Source: Adiantum capillus-veneris (Eukaryota; Streptophyta; Polypodiopsida; Polypodiales; Pteridaceae). From it: a stretch of DNA of 64,000 nt. Below, piece after piece: positions 11,191 to 22,458 of this stretch; the first letter of the stretch is position 1; each line of letters opens with the position of its first letter. Under the pieces are notes generated by a model that made no database searches, was not told the DNA's origin, and saw nothing but the letters and a program-made list of their open reading frames with translations. Both the position numbers and the translations under genes were made by a program. The stretch lies in assembly GCA_014529385.2 (NCBI GenBank), contig CM043942.1:109792641-109856640 (forward strand), written 5' to 3'.

Positions 11191-12344
11191 GCATACTAAT
11201 TTTTTGAATTTTGTGCTTCATCAAAAGACAGAGGCTCCTCAACATCATGTAAGCTAGACACAGCCAAAGCATAACAATCTGATGCATAAGATGCATGGCG
11301 AGAGTCTGAACGAGTACGACTAGACAAAGGTGCATCCAATTTACTGTCACACAAAGTGTGCACTATCCATTTGGCATACCTCTAGCCTGCTCATTTTCAG
11401 CCCTTTCCTCATCAAGCACATCATGTACATCTGCATCAGTAATAGGCTGATATGTAACATTTTCCAAAACCCCCATAGGTTGTATATTTGCCTCATTGGA
11501 ACTTACATTCGTATTTCCACCACTGAAAAGAGGCAACAAAGTGTCATAAATGTCCAGTGAGCTTACATTATTGTCTCTTGTACATAACAGCAAGGGCTGG
11601 ACAGAATCTTCCACAAACACTACATCCCGTGAAACCAGAATACGTTTTGTTTACGGATGATACAACCTGTAACCTTTAATTTCAGCACTATAACCAACAA
11701 AAATACATTTGAGAGCCTTATCATCCAATTTTCTGCGCTGTGTTTGTGACACCAAAGCATATGCCAAACAACCAAAAACACGCATGTGCTCAATAGAAGG
11801 CTTTCTATCGCCATGATTCATATGGAGTAATAGACTGCAAAGCTTTTGTAGGACACCTGTTTAGTACATAAGTGGCACACATGATGGCCTCAAGCCAAAA
11901 AGAATGCGGCAAAGCTTGACTTTTGACCATACATTGTGCCATTTCCGTAAGTGACCTATTTTTCCTATCAACAACACCATTTTGTTGAGGTGTATAAGGC
12001 ACTGTATGTTGGTGTTTTATCCCATGACTAGCCAGAAATGCATTGAGTTCATGAGACATATACTCCCCCCCTCGATCGGAACGGAGGGTGCCCATAGTAC
12101 ATTTCGAGACATTTTCAGACATATCCAGAAATTTTTTGAAGCACATAAAAACTTCGGACTTCACTTTAAGCGGAAATACCCATGCATGCCTAGAGTAATC
12201 ATCAATGAAAGTCATGAAGTAAAGGTTATTGCCCAAGGATGGAGTTTGCATGGGCCCACAAACATCACTATGCACAAGCTGCAACCTGCATGTGGCCCGA
12301 ACTGAACCATCCTTTGGAAACTTAGAACGCTGCATCTTACCCAA
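11191..12344 (-). pseudogene. Copia-B copy 1 integrase core and acidic linker
   Basis: The integrase core (12344-11805) shows HSDVCGPMQ, TLRSDRGGEY and PQQNGVVDRKN. The last block has Asp at the usual catalytic Glu position (VDRKN instead of VERKN), which would weaken or abolish activity. The following linker (11804-11191) is broken by stops and includes the polar segment matching 51505-51882 in copy 2. Confidence 0.88.
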
Positions 12345-12550
12345 AATACAGCCTTCACAAACATTTTGACAGGTGCTTCAAGAGGCGGCAAAGAAGCAAC
12401 CATATCAATTTCTGCAAGCGCAGCAAACTGGCAAAATTCAGATGACCAAAACGTGCATTTTTTTTCATCTAAAATAGCCCTTGAATCTGCAATTGCATTT
12501 GCAAAATTTTGTCCACACTTGTCATACAAAGTGAGCTTATACAGCCCACG
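12345..12550 (-). pseudogene. Copia-B copy 1 GAG-pre-integrase segment
   Basis: The minus-strand frame reads RGLYKLTLYDKC and then LAEIDMVASLPPLEAP, the region between protease and integrase in this Copia lineage. The His-rich part of the zinc domain (LWHxRFGHLN) is degenerate. Homology stops near 12550 at the insert and resumes near 14426 on its other side. Confidence 0.72.
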
Positions 12551-14425
12551 TTGGGATGGGGGAAAAGGATACAACACCCTGCACACAATACACTGCCTCT
12601 CTATAGCCCAAGGTAATAGTCCGCACCCCTACCCACACAGAATCACACACACATGCACACTATCTGCCGACCTTCACAACACAAACCGCCCTTGAGCAAT
12701 CACGACTACCCACCACATGAACACTTCAGTATAATAAATCCATCAACAAACCCTCAGATCCTGACACCAATGGATGCCTACAATTCCCCAACTTTTGACT
12801 GCACTCACACCGGGAGACGACACACATGCTAACCATCCCCAAGACTTCGCTCAGACAATCTCTCTTCCTCTCTCTTTGCACACACACATACTATCCGGAG
12901 CCGCAGCTACCATGGATCTTCGGCAAAAGACAAGACGAAGAATAGATTGGAGCCGACTAACAACCGTAAGTTCACTTATGCATAAAAAACCTCGGAACAA
13001 TGATGCGGGCTATCGCCCGTGCATAATGCAGCATCCACGCTTCCTTCACCCTTACACAAAACCCTGGTGGTTCTTTCCTTGCTCCCGAACTTGCCTTCCC
13101 CGTTGACCTCCTTCGCGGGTTCCTTTTGGTGGCTTCTTCCTTCCATAGACTACCCCAAGGCAGCCCTCCCCACCTCTGCAAGGTGGCTCTTTGCTTTTCT
13201 CGGCCCTCCCTTGGTGGTCTCTCTCTGTAAACTACGCCACCCCGTGGCGGTCCTCTTCCTTTGATGGGCTGTAGCCCTGGCAGCCCTCCTTCTCTGCAAC
13301 CTGCCCTACTCTTGGCCTCCCAAACTGCATGCAGATCACGTCCTTGAGTTCCCCCCTTCCTGGCATGCCACCCTCTGTTTGTGGAAACCCTGGCTCATGG
13401 CGACCCTCTCGTCAAGCCAACCCCGCTCCCTGCATAGTGGGTTGCCGCTCCCTGAATAGTGGGCTGCTCCCCTCCTGATATCCAACTCCAGCCCTCAATT
13501 TTTTTGTTCGGCTGAACCTGGCCATTCGCCCTCCTGCATGGCCCCCCAGTGGCAGAAACCTGCATCCAGATGATGCAACATGTCTTGGCAATCTTCAGTT
13601 CTTTGCATGTCGGGCCTTCTAAAAAAAATGCCACCTTGTGACTGCAGACATATATCCTTTTTTTTTGTTTTAATAGCTCAAAGCTATTTTTATTTTGAAC
13701 CTTGCTTGGCGATTGGTCCCACGCTCGCTATCGATAGTTGAAAAACTTCCCATAGCTTATCATCATCCCCATGTCGATCACCTTCGAGCAAAAGCAACCC
13801 CACCATACCCTGAAACCTTGCTTTGGAACCAAGGCCTTAACGGCTCCAACCAAACATAACTAACCCGCAAAAGTAAAATCTCGGTTGCTTTGATGCTTGC
13901 CGATAATGGCGACCGCAACAAGCAGTGGCCGCTCCGAATCCCAATGCAACCATAATAGATGGCCACATTCAAGCTTTGGTTTAGACTCGATCTCCAAAAT
14001 AGCTCCGAATAACAAGCCAAACAAAACATGCCATAGAGTAAACGGTGACTATATCTCATGTAGCTGCAAACATCTTGATCATTAGAGGCCCAAAATCATT
14101 GCTTGACCTGTAAAGTGCCACATCTAGCATACACATCCTCACAGTAGAGTCTCCTGCCGACACCTCGATCCAGATCCCATATCATAAACTTGATGGTACC
14201 TGCATCCAGCACTCCTCGTCCCATTTCCAAGCTTGTGATATCTGCCTTTGCTCCCGCCACCTGTGATTGGATGAAACATTGACATCTATCCACTAGCAAG
14301 TGCCCCATCTCTGTGCACCTGTCCCCTAACTGCATCAAAGACCTTCCCAATGCTCCCGTCATCTGCCTGCGAACTTCCATGCCTGGACCTCTTGCACTTC
14401 CATAGGTCGACCATCTTAAGCTGTA
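12551..14425. mobile_element. ~1.9 kb insert of unknown type inside Copia-B copy 1
   Basis: It separates the protease C-terminus (14426 upward) from the GAG-pre-integrase segment (12550 downward). The RGLYKL-coding sequence appears in partial form on both sides, suggesting a duplicated target site that has diverged. No transposase or RT is visible. Open minus-strand stretches (13778-14059 and 14096-14405) resemble no family I recognise. On the minus strand, near 12765, a TGGTGTCAGGAT sequence looks vaguely like an LTR-element primer site. Boundaries are uncertain by some tens of bases. Confidence 0.55.
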
Positions 14426-15323
14426 CCAACGGCACAAAAGCCCAGATGCAACGATTTCATCACCAAAACTGAGATCATGAACTGCACATCTGTTATCCAC
14501 AAATTTGACTACAAGTCCAAGTATAGCAAGTGCAGATACAGACAAAAGATTCTTCTTGATCCCAGGTACATAAAGTGCATCAACAAGTGCGAAAGAACTG
14601 CCATTAGCAGCAGTAAGCACAATCTTTCCAACTCCTTGAACCGGATAAGAGGCATTGTTGGCACAAGTGATTGAATTCCCATGAGGGACAAACTCGAGAG
14701 AGGTGAACAATTAACGATGTGAGATAATGTGCTTTGTAGCACCACTGTTGAAATACCACACATGTGAATTTGCAGCAACTGACAAGCATGCATCATGGAC
14801 AACAGGATTGTAAGTGCACTCTACGCTAAAAGCCCATTCTGCATCAACATCAGCAACACAGTCTCCTTTCACAAAAGACTCAACAATGGCTGCATTTGTA
14901 GTGGAACTAGCATTTGCAGTGGAACCACCCTCTTTCTTCTTAGCCTCTTTGGCCTTCAACGTAGGACACGACTTGATCAAGTGATCATTAGCTTTACAAT
15001 AATGGCAACACATTTTCTTTTTGCCCTTATCACCAAAATTTCCCGACGAATTGCTGCCAGCAAAAGCATTAGGAACATAATTTTTTCCACTCGCAGCAGA
15101 ACCATAAGAAGTGGTTGTATTGCTGTTACCACCCTTTCTTTGAGAAGCAATAAAAGCCTATTTGACTGCAGCTGCCTAGTCCTGTTTTTTTCTAGAAAGT
15201 GACTCTTGCAACAGTAATGTGCATAATGCATCAAACTTGACAACTTCAAGATTTCCTTGAGTCATAAGTCTCCAAGTACTAGCAAAATTCTGGTAAGAAT
15301 CTGGTAAGGCATCAAGAACAGCT
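14426..15323 (-). pseudogene. Copia-B copy 1 gag C-terminus, zinc knuckle and protease
   Basis: The gag tail (15323-15176) contains LPDSYQNF and LLLQES. A CCHC knuckle (CHYCKANDHLIKSC) lies near 15010-14965. The protease motif at about 14755 reads NSGATKHI, so the catalytic Asp of DSGAT is replaced by Asn. The segment ends with NLLSVSAL near 14530. Frame breaks occur near 14710 and 15170. The head-to-head junction with the histone-like frame is at about 15323. Confidence 0.85.
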
Positions 15324-16359
15324 TCAAATCCACATCCCCAACCACAAGTGGATAATTCAGTGCCCCAGCCTGCTCCAAACACCCTAGAGCCTCCCCAACC
15401 ATCAAATCCAGATGATCAAAGCAACATGCGACACATATTTGGAGGTCTCGACAATTTAATCCATACCACTCGCACACCTCTTCCAGATCCCCCACCGATT
15501 TCACCTCTTCGCAGAGCAACGCAAGAAACAGAAGAGGTATATCGAGGTCCGCTTCAAAATCTACCGCCATCGCCTGCTCTACCACAACCACTGGTGCTCA
15601 GGCCACCCCACATACTACGTCGTGAAAGTTTCCATCGTGAATCAAAGAAAGAGTAATCAAGGTAATACCAGGCGACCAGGTATCTAAAGCAAAAGAGGCC
15701 AAGGAGGAAAAGACAAAGGGAGAGGGAAAAGAAAGAGGCAACTGAAAAGGAAGCCGTTAGAGTACAAGAAGAGCAGAGAAGACAGAGAGAGCAAGAGGAA
15801 AGGCAAAGAGCTGAGACCGAGAGAGCTCATTTGGCCAACTTACAAGCACGAGAAGAGGTAGAGAAGAAGGTGGCACAAGATAGAGCTCAAGCCACCCAAC
15901 AAGCAAAGGCTGGGAGCTCAAAGCCTTCAAAAATCTCTCAGAGAGCCAAGCAATGTGCAAAAAGAAAAAGGGACAAGGTGACACTAGAAGAGCAACAAAC
16001 CCAAGAGGAGAGGAGGAAAAAATACAAAGATGATCCTCGTCAATGGGCTAGGCAGGCGGCTCCTCCACCACCACCAACAACACAGAAAAAGCGGAGATGG
16101 AGGCCAGGCACAATGGCTCTGCGTGAGATAAAAAAATACCAAAAGAGCAATGAGCCAATCATACCCAAAGCGGCCTTCTCTTGGGTGGTGAGAGAGATGA
16201 TAGATGAATATAGTGATTCCGTTACAAGAATACAACGTGCAGCTTTACTCGCCTTACAGGATGCCACCAAAGATATTTTGGTGCAGCTTTTTCAAGATGG
16301 CATCTCCTATATGGCGCATGCAAAGGGTGTAACTTTAAAGAATACAGATTTAGCGTTAG
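15324..16359 (+). pseudogene. Histone H3/CENH3-like protein with long charged tail, C-terminus cut by Copia LTR
   Basis: From about 16098 the frame encodes a histone H3 fold: RPGTMALREIKKYQKS (alpha-N), KAAFSWVVREMIDEYS (alpha-1), VTRIQ (loop 1), ALLALQDATKDILVQLF (alpha-2), HAKGVTL (loop 2), NTDLALV (alpha-3). The VRE-to-ALQ spacing is 18 residues, one more than canonical H3 and equal to plant CENH3, and VTRxQ...ALLALQ is CENH3-like wording. Upstream, the same frame gives a Pro-rich part (15324-15653, ATG at 15426), two close stops (15654-15656, 15663-15665), then a Glu/Arg/Lys-rich probable coiled coil (15700-15960). No intron interrupts the fold, unlike most plant CENH3 genes, suggesting a retrocopy. 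The 16360 LTR replaces the last residues and gives a stop at 16377. A centromeric role is inference. Confidence 0.8.
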
Positions 16360-16438
16360 TGTTAGGAAATAAGACGTAGCTAAATAGATAATTGAGTAGA
16401 TTACTTAATGGAGAGAGACAGATTTATATACACGAGAT

Positions 16439-16441
<3 letters not shown>

Positions 16442-16505
<64 letters not shown>
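16442..16505. repeat. (GA)n microsatellite inside the LTR
   Basis: A perfect AG run of about 64 bp at the same LTR position as 4293-4338 and 24155-24210. Confidence 0.98.
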
Positions 16506-16509
<4 letters not shown>

Positions 16510-16839
16510 CACGATATACGTGGTTCACCCAATGTGGACTACGTCCACAGGAAAGTAGCCACTCAATGGCTTTATTACTTCAAAACAAAAATTAGTTTAC
16601 AAAGGGATTATACCCTTAATGGAGCTCCCGCCTTGCTTCAATCTCACCACCTCACACTCACCTTGTTGCATCAACTTCACACTATGAAATGTGTGTAGAA
16701 ATGGCCTACTTTTATAGGCCAAAAGGGCTGCCCTCTCTTATGAGAGACAGCCATGTGTAGCCGCCCTTGTGCGAATAAGTCCAAATCGGACCCTCCAATC
16801 GGCCCATGTGTGGCCGCCCTTGAGAAGACAAGTCCGCTT

Positions 16840-16965
16840 TTGAATTCGGCCACCGGCCACCGGCCATTGACTTCCGACCACCGGCCACCAGCCATTGACT
16901 TCCGACCACCGGCCATCGGCCATTGACTACCGGCCACCGGCCAACCGACCGGTTGTTTTCCGACC
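16840..16965. repeat. GGCCACCGGCCA-type minisatellite in the LTR
   Basis: Three to four imperfect units of about 27-28 bp built from CCACCGGCCA and TTGACTTCCGA. The copy-1 LTR (about 4670-4760) has fewer units and the 24068 LTR has a similar number with different mutations. Confidence 0.85.
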
Positions 16966-17174
16966 ACTTTCCGGCCGCCGTCCGGCCATAATATTCCGGT
17001 GAAAAAGAATATTCCAACCTTTAAAGTTGCCCCTGATTCTTATCCGTGAAAATTTTGGTTTCCGGTGAGTGATTTTCCTTCACGCACGATGGCTTCTCCT
17101 CATAATGGGGACCTTACAAATGTGCGCTTTTACCACAAAAAATTACAAGGGTAAATCAGGCTCCATACTTAACA

Positions 17175-17189
17175 ATCTCCCACTTGGAG
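17175..17189 (-). promoter_or_regulatory. Polypurine tract of Copia-A copy 2
   Basis: Minus strand CTCCAAGTGGGAGAT, identical to the tract in copy 1. Confidence 0.8.
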
Positions 17190-17788
17190 ACTGATCTCCA
17201 AACCAAACCTGTGACTGCTTTCCATTCTGGCTTCTTATCCTTGAATGCCGATTGAAGATGAGCAAAAGCTCAACTTCTCCTTGTTGACCACCTTTGTAAA
17301 CATGTCTGCAGGATTTTCACTTGTATGCACCTTTCCTAGCTTTAGTTGTCCCTCTTCCAAAAGAGTGCGTATGAAGTGATATCTCACCTCAATGTGCTTT
17401 GTCCTTGAATGAAAGGCTGAGTTCTTCGCAAGATGGATAGCGCTTTGGCTATCACTGTACAAGACACAATTGTCTTGTTTGAATCCAAGCTCTTCTAAGA
17501 ATCTGTGAAGCCACAGAATTTCTTTGCTTGCCTCCGTCATTGCTACATACTCTGCTTCCGTGGTAGAAAGTGAAACCACTTTCTGCAGCTTTGAAGCCCA
17601 GCTTACTGCTGTGCCTCCAACCGTGAACACATAGCCAGTAGTGCTCCTTCGAGTATCTTTGTCACTTGGCATATCTGCATCAGCATACCCTTCTAGAAAA
17701 ATATCAGTTCCTCCAAAATACAAAGCATTTGTTGTTGTCCCTTTTAGATACCTAAGTATCCACTTCACAGCTTGCCAATGCTCTTTAC
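17190..17788 (-). pseudogene. Copia-A copy 2 RNase H
   Basis: An open stretch (17768-17235, 177 codons) with YADAD, TEAEYVA, SDSQSAI and TKHIEVRYHF, nearly identical to copy 1. It is separated from its RT by the 17793-20666 insert, and so is part of a broken polyprotein although its own frame is intact. Confidence 0.9.
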
Positions 17789-19508
17789 CTGGTGATAGCC
17801 GTTTTTTCGGCTCTCTGTAATTGCCATAGTGAGTTATCTCACCCCATCAAATCACTCAAACACTGTGGTTACCCTCACCCTTTCACTGTATATAGGTGCG
17901 TGTGAGTTAGGGGACTTTTCCCATATTGCCTTACTGAAATAAAAAACCCTCAATTAGCTAGTCATTGGGCTAGTTGAGCCAAAAAAATAAAAAATATAAA
18001 AAATATAAGTATATTATGGCCCATGCGTATGTAAATATTTCTTTGTATATAGGGCCTAAATAAAAGATTTTTTTATAATTATTTTGGTATTTATTTGAAT
18101 ATTTCTACCTATGTGTGTGTTATTTATGCTCTGTACATTGCTTCACCATTACCACAATTTTTCTTACCATTTTTCATACTCTTTATTCCATATAGAAATA
18201 TTTTCATGTAAGCTTCTCTTATATTTGGTGTAACTCCACCCCAACAAAAATCCAAAAAAACTAGTTTTATTTATGTGTATATTTTTTCACTATTGTGATT
18301 TTTCCCTTCCTACATCTATTTTGTTTTTTTTCTAAAAAATTAGAACACCAAAAATATTTATCTTTTTATGGTAGCCTCATAATGAGAGAGATTTCTTTTG
18401 ACCCCTTTATATTTTTTCCACTTATATTATTTATATTTGACATGTACATATTTTTTAGACCCCTCAATATTTGATTTTCTTAGTTGTACTATTCACTTAT
18501 ATCATGATCTCAACAATATCTTCAATTATAGACCTACCAAATAAGGTCAAGGGTAGGTGGCATGCATACATGCACTATGGAGGGCTCACTCTTGGAGGTA
18601 TTCAAAAGAATCATCCAAAGAAGGACCCCACAAGGACCTTGTGCAGTGGAAAAAAACGATCGGTTTTGCTGAATTTTTAAAGTTCACTTGCTCTCCGAAT
18701 TTGAAAAGGTGATACAAACAAAAGTTGTAGCTCGTGGGCTGAACTTTTGCCTCAAATTTTTTCATATTTTTTTGAGCTACGAGCTGTGAGCTATGATTTT
18801 ATTAGTGGACCCCAGTTTTCCCATGCTATGCAGCCACACTCTCTCTTCCACTTTATCATTTTCCTCTTTCACACACACTTCTCCACTCATCATCCCCACC
18901 TCTCTCACCACTCCTCTCTGCACCCTACTCACATTCTCCTCAACCTTGAAGAATAAGAGAAACCATGGTGAACTCATACCTCCCACACACAATTCCATTC
19001 CAAAATTGACCACCTAGTCTCATTTTTCCTCCTCCAAATTACCCATATCTATAAAAAAAACCACAAAATTCAGCCTCTTCTCTTAAAAGACAGCATCATG
19101 GTGGTTGATTACTCAGCTTCAATTACCTTGTCTCTCAAAGAAGGTCAAGAGTGGAGAAAAAATGTACCGTCAAAGCTAGTGGACCGTCAACAAGCGTCAA
19201 AATTGGCCCTACTCAAGACACTTGGAGCATCAACCTTGTAAGAAATCCACCTTTTCTTACCTCTTAAGAGTTTTTCTTCCTTATTTGTATCCTACATGGA
19301 TACTCCCATTGTAAATATCCAATTCCATTTGTAAATTAATACTAACTCTACTAACACTAACCAACTATGAAAAGTCCTATCACCTCCATTTCTCTCCTCT
19401 CTCTTTCCCCATCAACTTCTTGATAATTCCAAGCAAAAGAAATTAGATAAATTGCTGAAAATCTAACCCAACCATGGTTAGAGGAGTAACCCTAGCCTTC
19501 AAAATTGC

Positions 19509-19516
19509 TATAAAAG
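19509..19516 (+). promoter_or_regulatory. TATA box candidate of the solo-LTR-like insert
   Basis: A TATAAAAG sequence in a GC-to-AT context about 1.15 kb before the right end of the insert. It resembles a plant LTR promoter and, if used, would set plus-strand transcription. Sequence alone cannot prove activity. Confidence 0.45.
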
Positions 19517-20119
19517 GAGGGTGTAGCTAGCACAAAAAGGGGGGAGAAGAAAGAGCACTATGCTATAGCTTGAGAATCCAAGCTCAACCTCTTGAGAAGG
19601 AGCTCTTGAGTGGAATCTCATTGGCATTAGGAATATGTATGTGTTGTATTAGGGGTGATTAGCAAGGGAACTCTATGCCATTGTAAGAGAGAGTGATCAT
19701 TAAATTGAGAGTAGAAAATCTATCATTTCTCCTACTAGTGTAAGCCCAACATTTGCTGAATCAAGGAGGGTGAATTTGGACTAAACATGGATACTTTGTC
19801 TCCCTTCCAACGTGAAGTCATGGACAATAATGATGTGTAAGTGTCTTGGTGTTTTATTTAAGTTCTTGATAGCTTGTCTCCGGGTATTGTTATCAATTTA
19901 GCCATAAATCCCACATGCTGTAAGAGGGTGACAGGGTGGAGAGGACTCCCCTGGCCTTAAGATAGTGATTGGGGTGGCTTTTTTTCTTGTGATGTGTTGT
20001 GGTGTAATTTACTCAGGCTATGTTGAACAAATACTAATCTCACTTTGATTGGTCATGACAAATATGTAAGAAGGCATTAGTGCAACAAGCACCCCCTTCC
20101 CCCTTCTCTCTCTTTCTTA

Positions 20120-20177
20120 CATATATATATTTATGTTTGCTTGATCATTAACGATACACTTCAAAGCAGCCCGAGCA

Positions 20178-20243
<66 letters not shown>

Positions 20244-20364
20244 TGTGTGAGAGTATTCCATTGGTGTTAGGGTTAGCGTAAATTCCTTGCTTTTTTGTGG
20301 GTTAGCGATATATATATTTATGTTTGCTTGATCATTAACGATACACTTCAAAGCAGCCCGAGCA

Positions 20365-20444
<80 letters not shown>

Positions 20445-20490
20445 TGTGTGAGAGTATTCCATTGGTGTTAGGGTTAGCGTAAATTCCTTG
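20120..20490. repeat. Tandem duplication of ~187 bp containing (CT)n
   Basis: Two near-identical units, each with TTATGTTTGCTTGATCATTA, a CAGCCCGAGCACCA block, a long CT run (20181-20236 and 20368-20437) and a GTTAGGGTTAGCG tail. The CT runs differ in length and the flanks are almost identical, so the duplication is recent. Confidence 0.93.
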
Positions 20491-20670
20491 CTTTTGCGTC
20501 CTAGTTCGCTCTTAAACTAGGTGGTGCCCCTTGTGTAGTTGGGATTTGGCTGAGGGTTTGTTGTTTTGGTTTGTGTTGTGTTGTGCCCTAGCCCCATTGA
20601 GCAGCACGGGAGCCTTGAAGGGTGTCTAGAGGTTGCTCTTCTTGTTGCCCGCCCCGGATCGCTTCACTGG

Positions 20671-21255
20671 GTTGTCCATGAACCTACTCACAACTCCCAC
20701 TGCATGTGCAATGTCTGGCCTTGTCCAAACCATAGCATGCATTAGAGAACCTACCGCTACAGCATATGGAACTTTAGACATATAGGCTATCTCCTCTTGT
20801 GTCTTTGGACACATATCCTTCGTTAGTTTAAAATGACCAGCCAAAGGTGTAGAAACTGGTTTTGCATTTTGCATTGCAAACCTTTCTAGTATCTTCTTGA
20901 TGTAATCTTCTTGAGATAGATTTATTGTCTTCTTCGTCCCGTCACTTGATATTTTCATACCAAGTATCCTCTTTGCAGCACCTAAATCTTTTATTGAAAA
21001 AGATTTGGACAGCTCCTCTTTTAGGTCTTTGATGTCCTGCATGTTAGCACTTGCAATCAACATGTCATCAACATACAACATTAGGATGATGAATTTCCCA
21101 TCTCCCAAATTCTCCGTGTAGACGCAGTGATCCGAGTTGCATCTTGTGAATCCATGATCCAACATCCATCGATCAAACTTCAAGTACCATTGTCTTGATG
21201 CTTGCTTTAAACCATACAAGCTCTTCTTTAATCTGCAAACCATTTTCTCCTTACC
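20671..21255 (-). pseudogene. Copia-A copy 2 reverse transcriptase, C-terminal half
   Basis: From 21243 down: VCRLKKSLYGLKQASRQWY, the YVDD box near 21083 and KRILGMKIS, ending where the insert begins. It is separated from the N-terminal half by a stop near 21254 (EV-stop-GKEK). Confidence 0.9.
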
Positions 21256-22458
21256 TTATACTTCATACCCCTTTGGTTCAAGCATGTAGATTTCCTCCTC
21301 TAAGTCACCGTGAGGGAATGCCGTATTTACATCCATTTGCTCGAGATTTAGATCATGAGAAGCCACAAGGCTTAAGACAAGCCTAATTGAGTTCATTTTT
21401 ACAACAGGAGAAAATATTTCATTGAAGTCAATACCTTTCTTTTGAGAAAAACCTTTTACCACAAGCCTAAACCTGTACCTTTTCTTCCCACCTTCTTCTT
21501 CCTTTAGCTTGTACACCCATTTGTTTTGAAGTGCCCGCTTACCTTTAGGCAACTCAACCAACTCCCATGTTTGGTTGCGATGTAGTGACTCCATCTCCAC
21601 TTGCATGCTCTTCGTCCATTCTTCTTTGGATTCATGTTGCATAGCTTCTTCATATGATTTCGGCTTTCCAGAATCTGAGATCAAGAGATGGTTGAAGGAA
21701 GGAACAAACCTTTCTGGAGGTCTACTTGCTCTTGTAGATCTTCGAGGAATAGGTTGAGGCTCCTCATTTGGTTGACGTTGTTGCACATTGTCACCGTTTG
21801 CAGTCCTTGAGTCTTCACCGTCCTCAAGCTCCATGTACTCATCACCTGTTTCTTTTGTTTGTTTTCTTTCCAAGCAATCTTTGTACATATTTTGTTCGTT
21901 AAAAATTACATCCCTACTCCTTAAGATTTTACCATCTTCAGGATTCCATAGGCGATACCCAAAGTCTCCTTCTCCATAGCCAATGAAGAAACACTTTTTG
22001 GACTTTGCATCTAACTTTGATTTTAGGCTTCTATCTATGTGCATGAAAGCCTCACACCCAAACACTTTGAGAAATGCATAATTCACGGGTTTACCTTTCC
22101 ATGCCTCTTCTGGAACTCCCCCATCCAATGCCGTTGAGGGTGACCGATTGATTAAGTACACAGACGTACTTACAACTTCCGCCCAAAGCTCAAGCGGTAG
22201 GCCTGCATGTAGCCACATGCTTCGTGCTCGTTCCATGATTGTCATGTTCATCCTTTCTGAAATCCCATTTTGTTGAGGTGTCCTTGGGGTTGTCCTTTGC
22301 CTCCGAATGCCATTGCTAGCACAAAAGCTTTCAAAAGCTTGGTTGCAATATTCGCCTCCATTGTCGGATCTGAGGCATTTAACCTTGGTACCTGTTTCAT
22401 TCTCCACAAAGGCTTTCCACCTTTGAAATATGGAAAATACATCGGATTTATTCTTCAT
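21256..22458 (-). pseudogene. Copia-A copy 2 integrase core to RT N-terminus
   Basis: A 400-codon open stretch beginning inside integrase (MKNKSD...; RSDNGGEY near 22370; PQQNG.SERMN near 22275), through the FIGYGEGD box and acidic linker, to the RT start WVYKLK and the AFPHGDL block. A W-to-stop change near 22460-22467 separates it from the upstream integrase part. It is the least damaged polyprotein block in the window. Confidence 0.92.

Larger units (their letters stand above)
9463..15323 (-). mobile_element. Ty1/Copia retrotransposon, family B copy 1 (5' truncated, interrupted)
   Basis: Minus-strand order: gag C-terminus with CCHC knuckle (15323 to 14960), protease, [1.9 kb insert], GAG-pre-integrase, integrase, RT, RNase H, PPT and partial 3' LTR. 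It is clearly related to the copy at 45352-57467; the gag match ends abruptly at about 15323, where the histone-like sequence begins on the other strand. The 5' LTR and the start of gag are missing. Numerous stops show it is dead. Confidence 0.88.
16360..17174 (-). repeat. 3' LTR of Copia-A copy 2
   Basis: 815 bp, TGTTAGG...TACTTAACA. It inserts directly into the last helix of the histone-like frame on the left and borders the PPT on the right. Confidence 0.93.
17793..20666. mobile_element. 2.87 kb TG...CA insert, probable solo LTR
   Basis: It begins TGATAGCCG (17793), ends GGATCGCTTCA (20666) and is flanked by CTGG on both sides (17789-17792 and 20667-20670). Copy 1 (about 800-815) shows the empty site with the same spacing. 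No coding region or primer site is visible inside, and a TATA box lies at 19509, as in an LTR promoter region. Long LTRs of this kind occur in Gypsy and some Copia lineages. TSD length (4 bp) and orientation are not certain; no internal domain proves the family. Confidence 0.7.
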
